A stretch of DNA of 64,000 nt, taken from the NCBI RefSeq assembly GCF_042652185.1, contig NZ_JBHSIX010000006.1; one strand, given 5' to 3'. Below are positions 34,799 to 42,975 of the stretch, piece after piece (the stretch's first letter is position 1; every line of letters begins with the position of its first letter). This DNA comes from Actinacidiphila fildesensis. GTDB lineage: Bacteria; Actinomycetota; Actinomycetes; Streptomycetales; Streptomycetaceae. The notes under the pieces were generated by a model. That model was given only the letters and a program-made list of their open reading frames with translations. It made no database searches and was not told the origin of the DNA. A program made the position numbers and the translations under genes.

Positions 34799-34855
34799 GT
34801 GCAATCAAGTCAAAAACGTTACTCGGTTGCATATGAAACCCGGTCATGGTTGCAT
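34799..34855. promoter_or_regulatory. Repeated GATTGCAC/GGTTGCAT half-sites in divergent promoter
   Basis: GTGCAATC (34799-34806, reverse half-site) and two direct copies of GGTTGCAT (34825-34832 and 34848-34855, 23 bp apart) lie between the TetR and monooxygenase genes. TGCAAT and GGTTGCA form a broad inverted pair. These are candidate operators for the TetR protein. Confidence 0.45.
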
Positions 34856-34898
34856 CACCGTCAGACGAACGCGGACGAGCTCGATGAGAGGACAGCGG

Positions 34899-36422
34899 AT
34901 GACCAGCGTGCTGATCGTGGGAGCGGGACCGACCGGGCTGACGCTGGCCTGTGAACTGGCCCGGCGCGGCACCTCCGTCCGGATCGTGGAAAGGTCCCCT
35001 GGACCCCAGCCGGGTTCCCGGGGCAAGGGGCTCAACGCGCGCAGCCTGGAGGTCTTCGAGGGCATGGGGATTCTCGACCGCATGCGGGCGATCGGGCGCG
35101 ACGACCTGCACTTCCGCAAGTACCGGGGCGGCGAGGTGGTCTCCGACACCGATCCCTTCGCGACCTTCTCCCCGGCGCCCGGCACCCCGTACGTACGCGG
35201 GCTGCTCGTCGCGCAGTGGAACGTCGAGCGGGTGCTGCGGGACCGGCTCGCCGAGTGGGGCGTGCGCGTCGAGTTCGGCACCGAACTGACGGGGTTCGAG
35301 CAGACCGGCGACACGGTGACCGCCACGTTCGCGGGCGGTGAGCGGATCGAGGTGTCCTACCTGGTGGGCTGCGACGGCGGCCGCAGCGGGATCCGCAAGG
35401 CGCTGCCGGTCACCTTCGGGGGCCGGACGCTGCCGGAGCAGCTGATGGTCATCGGTGATGTCGAGGCCGAGGGCTTGAGCCAGGACCTGTGGCACCAGTG
35501 GATCGACGAGGACGGCGGCATCATGCTCTGCCCGCTCCCCGCCACCTCGGTGTTCCAGCTCCAGGCGGCCCCCGAGCGGGACGCGGCGGGGCTCCCGGTG
35601 GAGGCGTCGCTGGAGAGCTTCCAGCGGATCTTCGACCGGCACGCGCGGCTCCCCGGCATCAAGCTCACCAACCCCGCCTGGATCTCCACCTACCGCGTCA
35701 ACGAGCGGATGGCCGACCGTTTCCGGGTCGGCCGGGTCCTCCTCGCCGGGGACGCCGCCCATGTGCACTCCATCGCGGGCGGCCTCGGGATGAACACCGG
35801 TATCCAGGACGCCTACAACCTCGGCTGGAAACTCGCGCTGGTGGCCGCGGGCCGGGCCGGCGAAGGGCTGCTCGACACCTACGAGGAGGAGCGGCTGCCG
35901 ATCGCCGCCTGGACCATCGACACCAGCGGTGAGCTGTGGCGCCAGGTCTCGCGCTCGATCAGGACCGCGGGCAGTGGGACGGAGGGCGTGGTCACGCCCG
36001 ACATCCTCGGCCTGGGGCTGGGCTACCGCTGGAGCTCGCTGGCCGTCGAGCGCGACGCCCGTGCCGACGACGCTCCGCTGCGCGCCGGCGACCGCGCGCC
36101 CGACGCCCCGCTGCGGGACGCCGACGGTGCCGCCGTCCGGCTCTTCGAGATCTTCAGCGGCACCCACTTCACGCTGCTCGGCTTCGGCGCCGGCAGCGCG
36201 GCGGCGCTCCGGGAGAGCGCGGACCGGCACGGCGACGCGGTGTGGACCTACTCGATCGGTGCGGGCCCGGCGGGCCTGGACGACTTCGCGGGGCACGCGG
36301 CCCGCGAGTACGGCGTCACCGGCGACGCCCTGGTGCTGGTCCGCCCGGACGGCCACATCGCGCTCACCGCCCCGGCCGGTGACGCCGGTGCGGTGCACGA
36401 CTACCTCGGCGCGCCGGCCTAG
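34899..36422 (+). CDS. Class A FAD-dependent aromatic monooxygenase
   Basis: A 507-residue flavoprotein. FAD binding is shown by VLIVGAGPTGLTLACELARR (residues about 4-23), the DG motif GCDGGRSGIRKAL, and the GD motif LLAGDAAHVHSIAGGLGMNT. A thioredoxin-like C-terminal domain (about residues 390-505) includes GDRAPDAPL and LVRPDGHIAL, as in phenol and polyketide hydroxylases. It hydroxylates an aromatic compound using NAD(P)H; the substrate is unknown. ATG 34899 is chosen over an upstream in-frame ATG at 34827 because GAGAGGACAGCGG precedes it. It is divergent from TetR and ends at a perfect 14-bp hairpin. Confidence 0.87.
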   Translation: MTSVLIVGAGPTGLTLACELARRGTSVRIVERSPGPQPGSRGKGLNARSLEVFEGMGILDRMRAIGRDDLHFRKYRGGEVVSDTDPFATFSPAPGTPYVRGLLVAQWNVERVLRDRLAEWGVRVEFGTELTGFEQTGDTVTATFAGGERIEVSYLVGCDGGRSGIRKALPVTFGGRTLPEQLMVIGDVEAEGLSQDLWHQWIDEDGGIMLCPLPATSVFQLQAAPERDAAGLPVEASLESFQRIFDRHARLPGIKLTNPAWISTYRVNERMADRFRVGRVLLAGDAAHVHSIAGGLGMNTGIQDAYNLGWKLALVAAGRAGEGLLDTYEEERLPIAAWTIDTSGELWRQVSRSIRTAGSGTEGVVTPDILGLGLGYRWSSLAVERDARADDAPLRAGDRAPDAPLRDADGAAVRLFEIFSGTHFTLLGFGAGSAAALRESADRHGDAVWTYSIGAGPAGLDDFAGHAAREYGVTGDALVLVRPDGHIALTAPAGDAGAVHDYLGAPA

Positions 36423-36435
36423 GGCCGGAACAGAA

Positions 36436-36476
36436 CACGACCGCACCCCAGGCCGTCCTCCGGGGGTGCGGTCGTG
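36436..36476. terminator. Bidirectional terminator hairpin
   Basis: CACGACCGCACCCC (36436-36449) pairs perfectly with GGGGTGCGGTCGTG (36463-36476), with a 13-nt loop. It lies between the convergent monooxygenase and gcl genes and can serve both. Confidence 0.82.
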
Positions 36477-36493
36477 CGGTCGGTGGAGCGGGA

Positions 36494-38272
36494 TCAGACG
36501 AGCGGCAGGATCGAGGTCGGGGCGTGGCCCGGCTCGGTCGCGATGTCTTCCCACTCGTTGACGCTGGCGATGTCGCTGCCGCTCATCGAGATGTTGGTGA
36601 TGCGCTCCAGGATCGCCTCGACGACCACCGGGACGCGGTACTCCGCGGCGAGCTTCTTGGCCAGCTCGAAGGCGGGCAGCAGCTCGTCCGGCTCGGTGAC
36701 CCGGATCGCCTTGCAGCCCAGGCCCTCGACGACCTTGACGTGGTCGACGCCGTAGACGCCCAGCTCCGGGGAGTTGATGTTCTCGAACTCCAGGTTGACC
36801 TGGAAGTTGATGTCGAGGTTGCGCTGCGCCTGGCGGATCAGGCCCAGGTACGCGTTGTTGACCAGGACGTGGACGTACGGGATCTTGTGCTGCGCGCCGA
36901 CCGCCAGCTCTTCGAGCATGAACTGGAAGTCGTAGTCGCCGGAGAGCGCGACGACCGAGCCTTCGGGGTCGGCCTTGGCGACACCCAGCGCGGCCGGGAT
37001 GGTCCAGCCGAGCGGGCCGGCCTGGCCGCAGTTGATCCAGTGCCGCGGCTTGTAGACGTGCAGCATCTGCGCGCCGGCGATCTGGGAGAGGCCGATGGTG
37101 GTGACGTACCGGGTCTCCGGGCCGAAGGCGCGGTTCATCTCCTCGTAGACGCGCTGCGGCTTGATCGGCACGTTGTCGAAGTGCGTCCGGCGCTGCAGGG
37201 TGGCCTTGCGGTGCTGGGCGGACGCGGCCCACTCGGCGCGGTCGGGCAGCCTGCCCGCGGCCTTGAGCTCCTTGGCGACCTCGACGAAGAGCTCCAGCGC
37301 GGCCTTGGCGTCCGACGCGATTCCGTAGTCCGGCGCGAAGATCTTGCCGATCTGGGTGGGCTCGATGTCGACGTGGACGAACTTGCGGCCCTTGGTGTAG
37401 ACGTCCAGCTTGCCGGTGTGGCGGTTGGCCCAGCGGTTGCCGATGCCCAGGACGAAGTCCGACTCGAGCATCGTCGCGTTGCCGTAGCGGTGCGAGGTCT
37501 GCAGGCCGACCATGCCGGCGTTCAGCGGGTGGTCGTCGGCGATGATGCCCCAGCCCATCAGGGTGGGGATGACCGGGGTGCCGGTCATCTCGGCGAACTC
37601 GACCAGCAGCTCGGAGGCGTCGGCGTTGATGATGCCGCCGCCGGCGACGATCAGCGGGCGCTCGGACTCGAGCAGCAGCGAGATCGCCTTCTCGATCTGG
37701 GCGCGCGATGCGGTCGGCTTGTAGACCGGCAGCGGCTGGTACGTCTCGGGGTCGAACTCGATCTCGGTGAGCTGGACGTCGATCGGCAGGTCGATGAGGA
37801 CCGGGCCGGGCCGTCCCGAGCGCATCAGGTGGAACGCCTGCTGGAAGACGCCGGGGACCTGTGCGGCCTCCAGGACCGTGGTGGCGGCCTTGGTGACCGG
37901 CTTGGCGATCGAGGCGATGTCGACGGCCTGGAAGTCCTCCTTGTGGAGGACCGCGACCGGGGCCTGGCCGGTGATGCAGAGGATCGGGATCGAGTCCGCG
38001 ATGGCCGAGTAGAGCCCGGTGATCATGTCGGTACCGGCGGGGCCGGACGTACCGATGCAGACACCGATGTTGCCCGGGTTGGCACGGGTGTAGCCCTCGG
38101 CCATGTGGGACGCGCCCTCGACGTGGCGGGCGAGCGTGTGGTCGATGCCCCCGCCGGCCTTGAGCGCGGCGTAGAAGGGGTTGATCGCGGCGCCCGGCAC
38201 ACCGAACGCGTCGGTGACGCCCTCGAGCTTGAGGATCTCCACGGCCGCACGGGCGGCAGTCATACGAGGCAT
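36494..38272 (-). CDS. gcl: Glyoxylate carboligase
   Basis: A 592-residue thiamine diphosphate enzyme that joins two glyoxylate molecules into tartronate semialdehyde with loss of CO2. Val51 in ARHVEGASHMAEG replaces the otherwise universal catalytic Glu of thiamine enzymes, the hallmark of Gcl. The C-terminal thiamine site contains ALSGDYDFQFMLEEL with NNAYLGLIRQAQ. FAD is expected but structural. ATG 38272 is the apparent start. Transcription would begin at TTGACG-17-TAGATT, immediately covered by a tandem AllR box. Its product is handled by GlxR and Hyi nearby. Confidence 0.94.
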   Translation of the reverse strand: MPRMTAARAAVEILKLEGVTDAFGVPGAAINPFYAALKAGGGIDHTLARHVEGASHMAEGYTRANPGNIGVCIGTSGPAGTDMITGLYSAIADSIPILCITGQAPVAVLHKEDFQAVDIASIAKPVTKAATTVLEAAQVPGVFQQAFHLMRSGRPGPVLIDLPIDVQLTEIEFDPETYQPLPVYKPTASRAQIEKAISLLLESERPLIVAGGGIINADASELLVEFAEMTGTPVIPTLMGWGIIADDHPLNAGMVGLQTSHRYGNATMLESDFVLGIGNRWANRHTGKLDVYTKGRKFVHVDIEPTQIGKIFAPDYGIASDAKAALELFVEVAKELKAAGRLPDRAEWAASAQHRKATLQRRTHFDNVPIKPQRVYEEMNRAFGPETRYVTTIGLSQIAGAQMLHVYKPRHWINCGQAGPLGWTIPAALGVAKADPEGSVVALSGDYDFQFMLEELAVGAQHKIPYVHVLVNNAYLGLIRQAQRNLDINFQVNLEFENINSPELGVYGVDHVKVVEGLGCKAIRVTEPDELLPAFELAKKLAAEYRVPVVVEAILERITNISMSGSDIASVNEWEDIATEPGHAPTSILPLV

Positions 38273-38348
38273 CGAGTACTCCTGGGTCGGACTGTCGGGG
38301 TGGGCTCTTGCTGCGAGGCCAGGGCGCCCGGTTTTCCGTAGTGCTAGT

Positions 38349-38384
38349 TTCCGTAATGCGGAAGTCTAGTTCTGCTATATGGAA
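38349..38384 (-). promoter_or_regulatory. Tandem AllR-type boxes before gcl
   Basis: TTCCGTAATGCGGAA (38349-38363) and TTCTGCTATATGGAA (38370-38384) are 15-bp inverted repeats separated by 6 bp, centres 21 bp apart. They lie just downstream of the gcl -10 element. The same pair, with the same spacing, occurs before hyi and aceB. AllR repression of ureide and glyoxylate genes is known in S. coelicolor (from memory); binding here is inferred. Confidence 0.85.
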
Positions 38385-38386
38385 GT

Positions 38387-38415
38387 AATCTAGAACGAGG
38401 CTTTCCGCCCGTCAA
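38387..38415 (-). promoter_or_regulatory. gcl promoter
   Basis: On the reverse strand TTGACG (38415-38410) and TAGATT (38392-38387) are separated by 17 bp, a standard HrdB-type promoter. Initiation would fall inside the nearest AllR-type box. Tandem 11-bp copies of ACCTGTTCCGG (38422-38443) lie just upstream. Confidence 0.65.
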
Positions 38416-38450
38416 GGCAGTACCTGTTCCGGACCTGTTCCGGACGCGGA

Positions 38451-38480
38451 AGAGCGGGCTGCCATCCGGCAGCCCGCTCT
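38451..38480 (-). terminator. Terminator of zinc-ribbon gene
   Basis: AGAGCGGGCTGCC and GGCAGCCCGCTCT form a perfect 13-bp stem with a 4-nt ATCC loop, 25 bp after the zinc-ribbon gene. It separates that gene from the gcl promoter. Confidence 0.85.
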
Positions 38481-38504
38481 CGGTACGCGTGAAGTCGCTG
38501 GAGG

Positions 38505-39251
38505 TCAGGGGATGACGGGCCCCGTCCGCATGAGCGTGTCGGCCGCGTCGTTGACCGGCTGCGGAGTGCCCGTCAGATCCATCACGAAGAGCGGGACGCC
38601 CAACTGGTCGGCGCGCAGCCGCGCGTCGTGCGCGTAGCCGGCCAGGGAGAAGAAGGCGCCGACGGAGTCCTCGTTCAGGCAGTTGAGCCACAGGCACTCG
38701 ATGTCGCGCAGCGCGGTGGGCTGGGTGGTGGGGTCGATCTGGGCCACGAGGTCGTCGCCGCGCAGATCGATGCCGTTGGCGGCGTGGTCTCCGGCCACTC
38801 GTATGCCGGCGAAGCCGAGCCACTTCAGGTACTGGGCGGCGGCGGTGAGCGCGTCACGGGCGGTGCGGATGGTGACCGGGCGGAACGGCGGCCGTGGCGC
38901 GGGCGGCGGCGGGCCGGGGACCGCGGGCGGCGAAGGGGCGGCGGACAGCGGGCGCAGGGCCGCGGTGGCCGGGCCGGGAGGAGCGAGTGCCGCGGTGTCG
39001 ACCGGCATCCGGATCACCGAACCGCAGTCGCAGCCGAACTCGGGCTGCGGCCACTGGTCCTGCCGGCCGCAGTCGGGGCAGCGCATGCTCACCCAGGAGT
39101 CGTCCCACGAACGGTGCCGTATCTCCAGCGGGACTCCGCCGCGCAGCAGCGGGAGCGTCAGCGGCGTACCGCAGGCGCAGGGGTAAGTGGTGGTGCTGAA
39201 CGCGTGCTCGCGGCGGCAGGCCGGGCAGCGCACGGGCACACTCTCTGCCAT
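38505..39251 (-). CDS. Zinc-ribbon protein with Mrr-like C-terminal domain
   Basis: A 248-residue protein of unknown function. Two zinc ribbons lie in the first 85 residues, C-x2-C then C-x-C (CPACRREHAF, YPCACGTP) and again CPDCGRQDQWP with FGCDCGS. A Pro/Ala linker covers about residues 90-125. Residues about 130-245 look like a restriction-endonuclease fold of the Mrr type (AAQYLKWLGFAGIRVAGDHA, GIDLRGDDLVAQID, TQPTALRDIECLWLNCLNED). The usual catalytic (E/Q)xK after the Asp strand reads Q-I-D, so the active-site Lys is missing. It may bind nucleic acid without cutting. It lies between gcl and katA, transcribed the same way, with hairpins on both sides. Confidence 0.55.
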   Translation of the reverse strand: MAESVPVRCPACRREHAFSTTTYPCACGTPLTLPLLRGGVPLEIRHRSWDDSWVSMRCPDCGRQDQWPQPEFGCDCGSVIRMPVDTAALAPPGPATAALRPLSAAPSPPAVPGPPPPAPRPPFRPVTIRTARDALTAAAQYLKWLGFAGIRVAGDHAANGIDLRGDDLVAQIDPTTQPTALRDIECLWLNCLNEDSVGAFFSLAGYAHDARLRADQLGVPLFVMDLTGTPQPVNDAADTLMRTGPVIP

Positions 39252-39312
39252 GGTTCGTTCTCCAAGGCGGGCTCCGGCAATGGGCGTTACCCCATCTTGC
39301 AGGAGATTGGAG

Positions 39313-39364
39313 CCGCCCGGCGACGCAGTTGGCGCGACAGGACAGTCGTCGCGTCGCCGGGCGG
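39313..39364 (-). terminator. Conserved-loop hairpin after katA
   Basis: CCGCCCGGCGACGC (39313-39326) pairs perfectly with GCGTCGCCGGGCGG (39351-39364). The 24-nt loop contains GGCGCGACAGGACAG, which is identical in a second hairpin at 41011-41063 whose stem differs by compensating changes. It lies after the catalase stop and is likely a terminator with a conserved loop. Confidence 0.8.
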
Positions 39365-39431
39365 AACCTGTAGCCCGCGCTGCCGTGACCTACCCCTCAG
39401 AAGTTCACGGCGGCGCGGGCCAGTTCTTGGG

Positions 39432-40889
39432 TCAGCCCTCGCGCAGTGCGCGGACCGACTCTTCCAGGCGCGCACCGTACTCGGTGTCCGCGGCGTGGAA
39501 GTGGGCCAGGTTGCGTTCGATCACGTCATCGCGGGTGACCTGCGAGAGGAACCCGGCGATGTTGGCGATCAGACGGGACTTCTCGTCCTCCGACATGAGC
39601 CGGTACAGCTCGCCGGCCTGGAAGAAGTGGTCGTCCTTGACGTGCAGCGGCGCCTCGTGGGTGCCGGTGTAGCCGGACACCGCCTGCGGGGCGGACAGCG
39701 CCAGGTCGGTCTGCGACGGGCCCTCGTACGAGTTGGGCTCGTAGTTCTTCAGACCGCGCTTGCCGTTGCGGGTGGCCGCCAGGCCGTCCCGGCCGTAGTT
39801 GACGGCCTCGGTCGCCTTCGGCGCGTTGACCGGCAGCAAGGTGTGGTTGACACCCAGGCGGTAGCGCTGCGCGTCGGCGTAGGCGAAGAGCCGGCCCTGC
39901 AGCATCTTGTCCGGGGACGGGCCGATGCCGGGCACGAAGTTGTTCGGGGAGAACGCGGCCTGCTCGACCTCCTGGAACACGTTGTCCGGGTTCCGGTCCA
40001 GTACCAGCCGGCCCACGCGCTGCAGCGGGTAGTCCGAGTGCGGCCACACCTTGGTGACGTCGAACGGGTTGAAGCGGTACTCCGCCGCCTCGGCCGCCGG
40101 CATGATCTGCACGTGCAGCGTCCAGGACGGGTTCACCCCGCGCTCGATGGCCTGCACGAGGTCGCGCTGGTGGCTGTTGGCGTCCGCGCCGACCTGCTCG
40201 GCGGCCTGCTCCGAGGAGAGCGAGCGCACACCCTGGTTCGTCTTGAAGTGGTACTTGACGAAGAACGCCTCGCCCTGCGCGTTCGTCCACTGGTACGTGT
40301 GCGAGCCGTAGCCGTTCATGTGCCGGTACGAGGCCGGGATGCCGCGGTCGCCGAAGAGCCAGGTGATCTGGTGGGTCGCCTCGGGGGAGTGCGACCAGAA
40401 GTCCCAGACGTTGTCGGCTTCCTGGATGCCCGTGAACGGGTCGCGCTTCTGCGAGTGGATGAAGTCCGGGAACTTGATCGGGTCCTTGATGAAGAACACC
40501 GGGGTGTTGTTGCCGACGAGGTCGTAGTTGCCCTCTTCGGTGTAGAACTTCAGCGCGAAGCCGCGGGGGTCACGCACCGCGTCGGCGCCGCCGAGGCTGT
40601 CCGCGACGGTCGAGAAGCGGATGAACGTCTCGGTGCGCTTGCCGACCGTGTTGAGGAAGTCGGCGCGGGTGAAGCCGGTGACGTCGTCGGTGACCTCGAA
40701 GTAGCCGTACGCGCCGGAGCCGCGGGCGTGCACCACGCGCTCCGGGATGCGCTCACGGTTGAAGCGGGCCAGCTTCTCGATGAGCTGCTGGTCCTGGATC
40801 AGCAGAGGGCCGCCGAGGCCGGCGGAGGCGGAGTTCTGGTTGTCGGCGACTGGTGCGCCGGACTCAGTTGTCAGCGTGTGCTTGGGCAT
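39432..40889 (-). CDS. katA: Monofunctional haem catalase
   Basis: A 485-residue small-subunit (clade 3 type) catalase that splits hydrogen peroxide. The active-site His lies in ERVVHARGSGAYG, the distal Asn in GNNTPVFFIKD, and the proximal haem Tyr in LFAYADAQRYRLG. Gene spread over one complete family length, so it is intact. Its position between gcl and hyi-glxR and 2.7 kb from uricase suggests it removes peroxide made by urate oxidation. ATG 40889 has a modest site. Its promoter is TTGACA-18-TACTGT with a palindrome over the -35 that recurs at the uricase promoter. Confidence 0.94.
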   Translation of the reverse strand: MPKHTLTTESGAPVADNQNSASAGLGGPLLIQDQQLIEKLARFNRERIPERVVHARGSGAYGYFEVTDDVTGFTRADFLNTVGKRTETFIRFSTVADSLGGADAVRDPRGFALKFYTEEGNYDLVGNNTPVFFIKDPIKFPDFIHSQKRDPFTGIQEADNVWDFWSHSPEATHQITWLFGDRGIPASYRHMNGYGSHTYQWTNAQGEAFFVKYHFKTNQGVRSLSSEQAAEQVGADANSHQRDLVQAIERGVNPSWTLHVQIMPAAEAAEYRFNPFDVTKVWPHSDYPLQRVGRLVLDRNPDNVFQEVEQAAFSPNNFVPGIGPSPDKMLQGRLFAYADAQRYRLGVNHTLLPVNAPKATEAVNYGRDGLAATRNGKRGLKNYEPNSYEGPSQTDLALSAPQAVSGYTGTHEAPLHVKDDHFFQAGELYRLMSEDEKSRLIANIAGFLSQVTRDDVIERNLAHFHAADTEYGARLEESVRALREG

Positions 40890-40943
40890 GGCGGCCTTCC
40901 GTAACTACCAAGGGAAGCGAAAGCGTGTGGGTCGGTAGACCGG

Positions 40944-40984
40944 ACAGTAAGGACCGGCCCCGAGGAATGTCAACAGTTTGTTGA
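40944..40984 (-). promoter_or_regulatory. katA promoter with TCAACA-N3-TGTTGA palindrome
   Basis: On the reverse strand TTGACA (40973-40968) and TACTGT (40949-40944) are separated by 18 bp. The perfect palindrome TCAACAGTTTGTTGA (40970-40984) overlaps the -35. The same palindrome geometry and position over the -35 occurs at the uricase operon. A repressor bound here would block polymerase. Confidence 0.7.
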
Positions 40985-41010
40985 AGTTCCTGGTGATGCA
41001 AGGTTTGGTG

Positions 41011-41063
41011 CCGCCCGGCGGTGCGTTTGGGCGCGACAGGACAGGTCACGCACCGCCGGGCGG
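41011..41063 (-). terminator. Conserved-loop hairpin after glxR
   Basis: CCGCCCGGCGGTGCG (41011-41025) pairs perfectly with CGCACCGCCGGGCGG (41049-41063). The 23-nt loop carries the same GGCGCGACAGGACAG as the hairpin at 39313. It lies after the hyi-glxR operon and before the katA promoter. Confidence 0.8.
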
Positions 41064-41116
41064 AATCGGGGGCGAGGCGGAGCCTCGCGCGCCGGCCGGA
41101 GCCGGGCGGGGGATCG

Positions 41117-42013
41117 TCAGCTGGTGACGGGCAGGCCGGACAGCCGCTCGACACCGCGCAGCAGCGCCGAGTGGTCCAGGCCGCCGTCACCCTGGGCGCG
41201 CAGCGAGGCGACCAGGTTGGCGACGACGGAGCCGACGGGCAGGGCCGCACCGACATTGCGGGCGGCGTCGGTGACGATGCCCATGTCCTTGTGGTGCAGG
41301 TCGATCCGGAAGCCCGGGGCGAAGTCGCGCTTGAGGAAGTTGTCCTTCTTACGGGTCAGCACGGTGGAACCGGCCAGACCGCCGTTGAGGACCTCCAGGG
41401 CGGCTTCCAGGTCCACGCCGGACTTCTCCAGGAAGACCACGGCCTCGGCGCACGCCTGGATGTTGACCGCGACGATGAGCTGGTTGGCGGCCTTGACCGT
41501 CTGGCCGGAGCCGTGCGGGCCGCACAGGACGATCGTCTTGCCGAGCTTGTCGAGGATCGGCTTGGCGACGTCGAAGTCGGCCTTCTCGCCACCGACCATG
41601 ATCGACAGTACGGCCTCGATGGCACCGGCCTCGCCGCCGGAGACCGGGGCGTCCAGTACGCGGATCCCCTTGGCGGCCGCGGCCTTCGCCAGGTCCACGG
41701 AGGTCTGCGGGGTGATCGAGGAGGTGTCGATCAGGAGCGCGCCGGACTTCGCGTTCTCCAGGATGCCGTTCTCGCCGTAGGCGATCGCCTCGACCTGCGG
41801 GGAGGCGGGCACCATCGTGATGATGACGTCGGCGTCCTTGACGGCCTCGGCGATGGAGCCCGCGGCGGTGCCGCCGTTGGCCGCCAGGCGGTCCAGCTTG
41901 TCCTGCTCAAGGGTGTAGCCGGTGACGGAGTAGCCCGCCTTGACCAGGTTCTCGGCCATGGGGGAGCCCATGATGCCGAGGCCGATCCATGCGATCTTGG
42001 GGAGGGAGCTCAT
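41117..42013 (-). CDS. glxR: Tartronate semialdehyde reductase
   Basis: A 298-residue beta-hydroxyacid dehydrogenase that reduces tartronate semialdehyde to D-glycerate. The NAD-binding motif is IAWIGLGIMGSPMAENLVKA; DAPVSGGEAGA is the substrate-binding loop, and the catalytic Lys is in GSGQTVKAANQLIVAVN. The C-terminal helix domain includes FAPGFRIDLHHKDMGI. It lies 18 bp after hyi in one operon and takes the Gcl product. The ATG 42013 start has a GGTCACAGATC leader with weak site. Confidence 0.92.
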   Translation of the reverse strand: MSSLPKIAWIGLGIMGSPMAENLVKAGYSVTGYTLEQDKLDRLAANGGTAAGSIAEAVKDADVIITMVPASPQVEAIAYGENGILENAKSGALLIDTSSITPQTSVDLAKAAAAKGIRVLDAPVSGGEAGAIEAVLSIMVGGEKADFDVAKPILDKLGKTIVLCGPHGSGQTVKAANQLIVAVNIQACAEAVVFLEKSGVDLEAALEVLNGGLAGSTVLTRKKDNFLKRDFAPGFRIDLHHKDMGIVTDAARNVGAALPVGSVVANLVASLRAQGDGGLDHSALLRGVERLSGLPVTS

Positions 42014-42031
42014 GATCTGTGACCTTTCGGA

Positions 42032-42853
42032 TCAGTGGGCGGAGAGCCACTGGAAGTTGTCGGCACTCGGGCCGGTGGGCTTGTACTCGAGGCCGACCCA
42101 GCCGTCGTAGCCGGCCTTCTGCAGGCGGCCCACGAGGTCGTCCAGCGGCAGGGTGCCGGTGCCCGGAGCGCCGCGGCCCGGGTTGTCGGCGATCTGCACA
42201 TGGCCGGTCCTGTCGGCGTAGCGGTCGATGACCTCGTTGAGGTCCTCGCCGTTCATCGACAGGTGGTACAGGTCCATCAGGAACTTGGCGTTGCCGAGTC
42301 CGGTGGCCGCGTTGACCTGGTCGACGACCTCGATCGCCCGCGGTGCGCTGACGATCGGGCACAGCGGCGACTCGGGCTTGTTGAGCGCCTCCACGAGGAG
42401 GATCGCGCCGACCCGGTCGGCGGCACGGGCCGCCCGCACCAGGTTCTCCAGGGCCAGGGCGTCCTGGACCTCGGGGTCGACGCCCTCGACCCGGTTACCG
42501 TAGAGCGCATTGAGCGCCTTGCACCCGAGCGACCGGGCGAATTCCGCGGCGACCTCGATGTTCGCGCGGAAGCGGTCCGACTCCTCGCCGGGGATCGACA
42601 GCGCGCCCCGGTCGGGGCCCGGCAGCTGCCCGGCGTAGAAGTTCAGGCCCACCAGCTGGGTGCCGGCGTCGTTCAGCGCGTTGCGCAGTGCGTCGAGTTC
42701 GGCCTGGGCGGGGGTGGGTGTTTCGATCCAGGGCCACCACAGCTCGACCGCCGAGAAGCCGGCCGCGGCGGCTGCCGCGGGACGCTCCAGGAGCGGGAGT
42801 TCCGTGAAGAGGATCGAGAGGTTCACATCGAAGCGCGCTTCGGAGAGGCTCAC
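42032..42853 (-). CDS. hyi: Hydroxypyruvate isomerase (TIM barrel)
   Basis: A 273-residue xylose-isomerase-like barrel. FDVNLSILFTELPLLERPAA and AAGFSAVELWWPW open the barrel. LVEALNKPESP, FLMDLYHLSMNGEDL and HVQIADNPGRGAPGTG supply metal ligands (Glu, Asp, His). Hyi interconverts hydroxypyruvate and tartronate semialdehyde, feeding glyoxylate carbon to GlxR. Gene order hyi-glxR with gcl nearby supports this over a sugar epimerase. ATG 42853 follows a leader with GGAAGGAGCG. Tandem AllR-type boxes sit at its promoter. Confidence 0.9.
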   Translation of the reverse strand: MSLSEARFDVNLSILFTELPLLERPAAAAAAGFSAVELWWPWIETPTPAQAELDALRNALNDAGTQLVGLNFYAGQLPGPDRGALSIPGEESDRFRANIEVAAEFARSLGCKALNALYGNRVEGVDPEVQDALALENLVRAARAADRVGAILLVEALNKPESPLCPIVSAPRAIEVVDQVNAATGLGNAKFLMDLYHLSMNGEDLNEVIDRYADRTGHVQIADNPGRGAPGTGTLPLDDLVGRLQKAGYDGWVGLEYKPTGPSADNFQWLSAH

Positions 42854-42867
42854 TAGCGTTGCGCTCC

Positions 42868-42932
42868 TTCCGTATTGCGGAAGTTAGTTTCTGCTTAACG
42901 GAAGACTGAACGAACCGGACGCCGGCTGTCAA
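42868..42932 (-). promoter_or_regulatory. hyi-glxR promoter with tandem AllR-type boxes
   Basis: TTCCGTATTGCGGAA (42868-42882) and TTCTGCTTAACGGAA (42889-42903) are separated by 6 bp, centres 21 bp apart, exactly as at gcl. On the reverse strand TTGACA (42932-42927) and CAGTCT (42908-42903) are 18 bp apart, so the boxes start at the -10 and cover the first transcribed bases, a repressor position. Confidence 0.82.
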
Positions 42933-42975
42933 GTGCGGATGTCGCCACATGAGGCCGACCGGTTAGGTTGGGCCC

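Noticed and set aside
38422..38443. Two 11-bp direct copies of ACCTGTTCCGG, considered as a PHO box
   Set aside because: PHO boxes have GTTCA cores in 11-bp units. Here the core is GTTCC, and gcl is not a phosphate gene, so it is only noted as a repeat.
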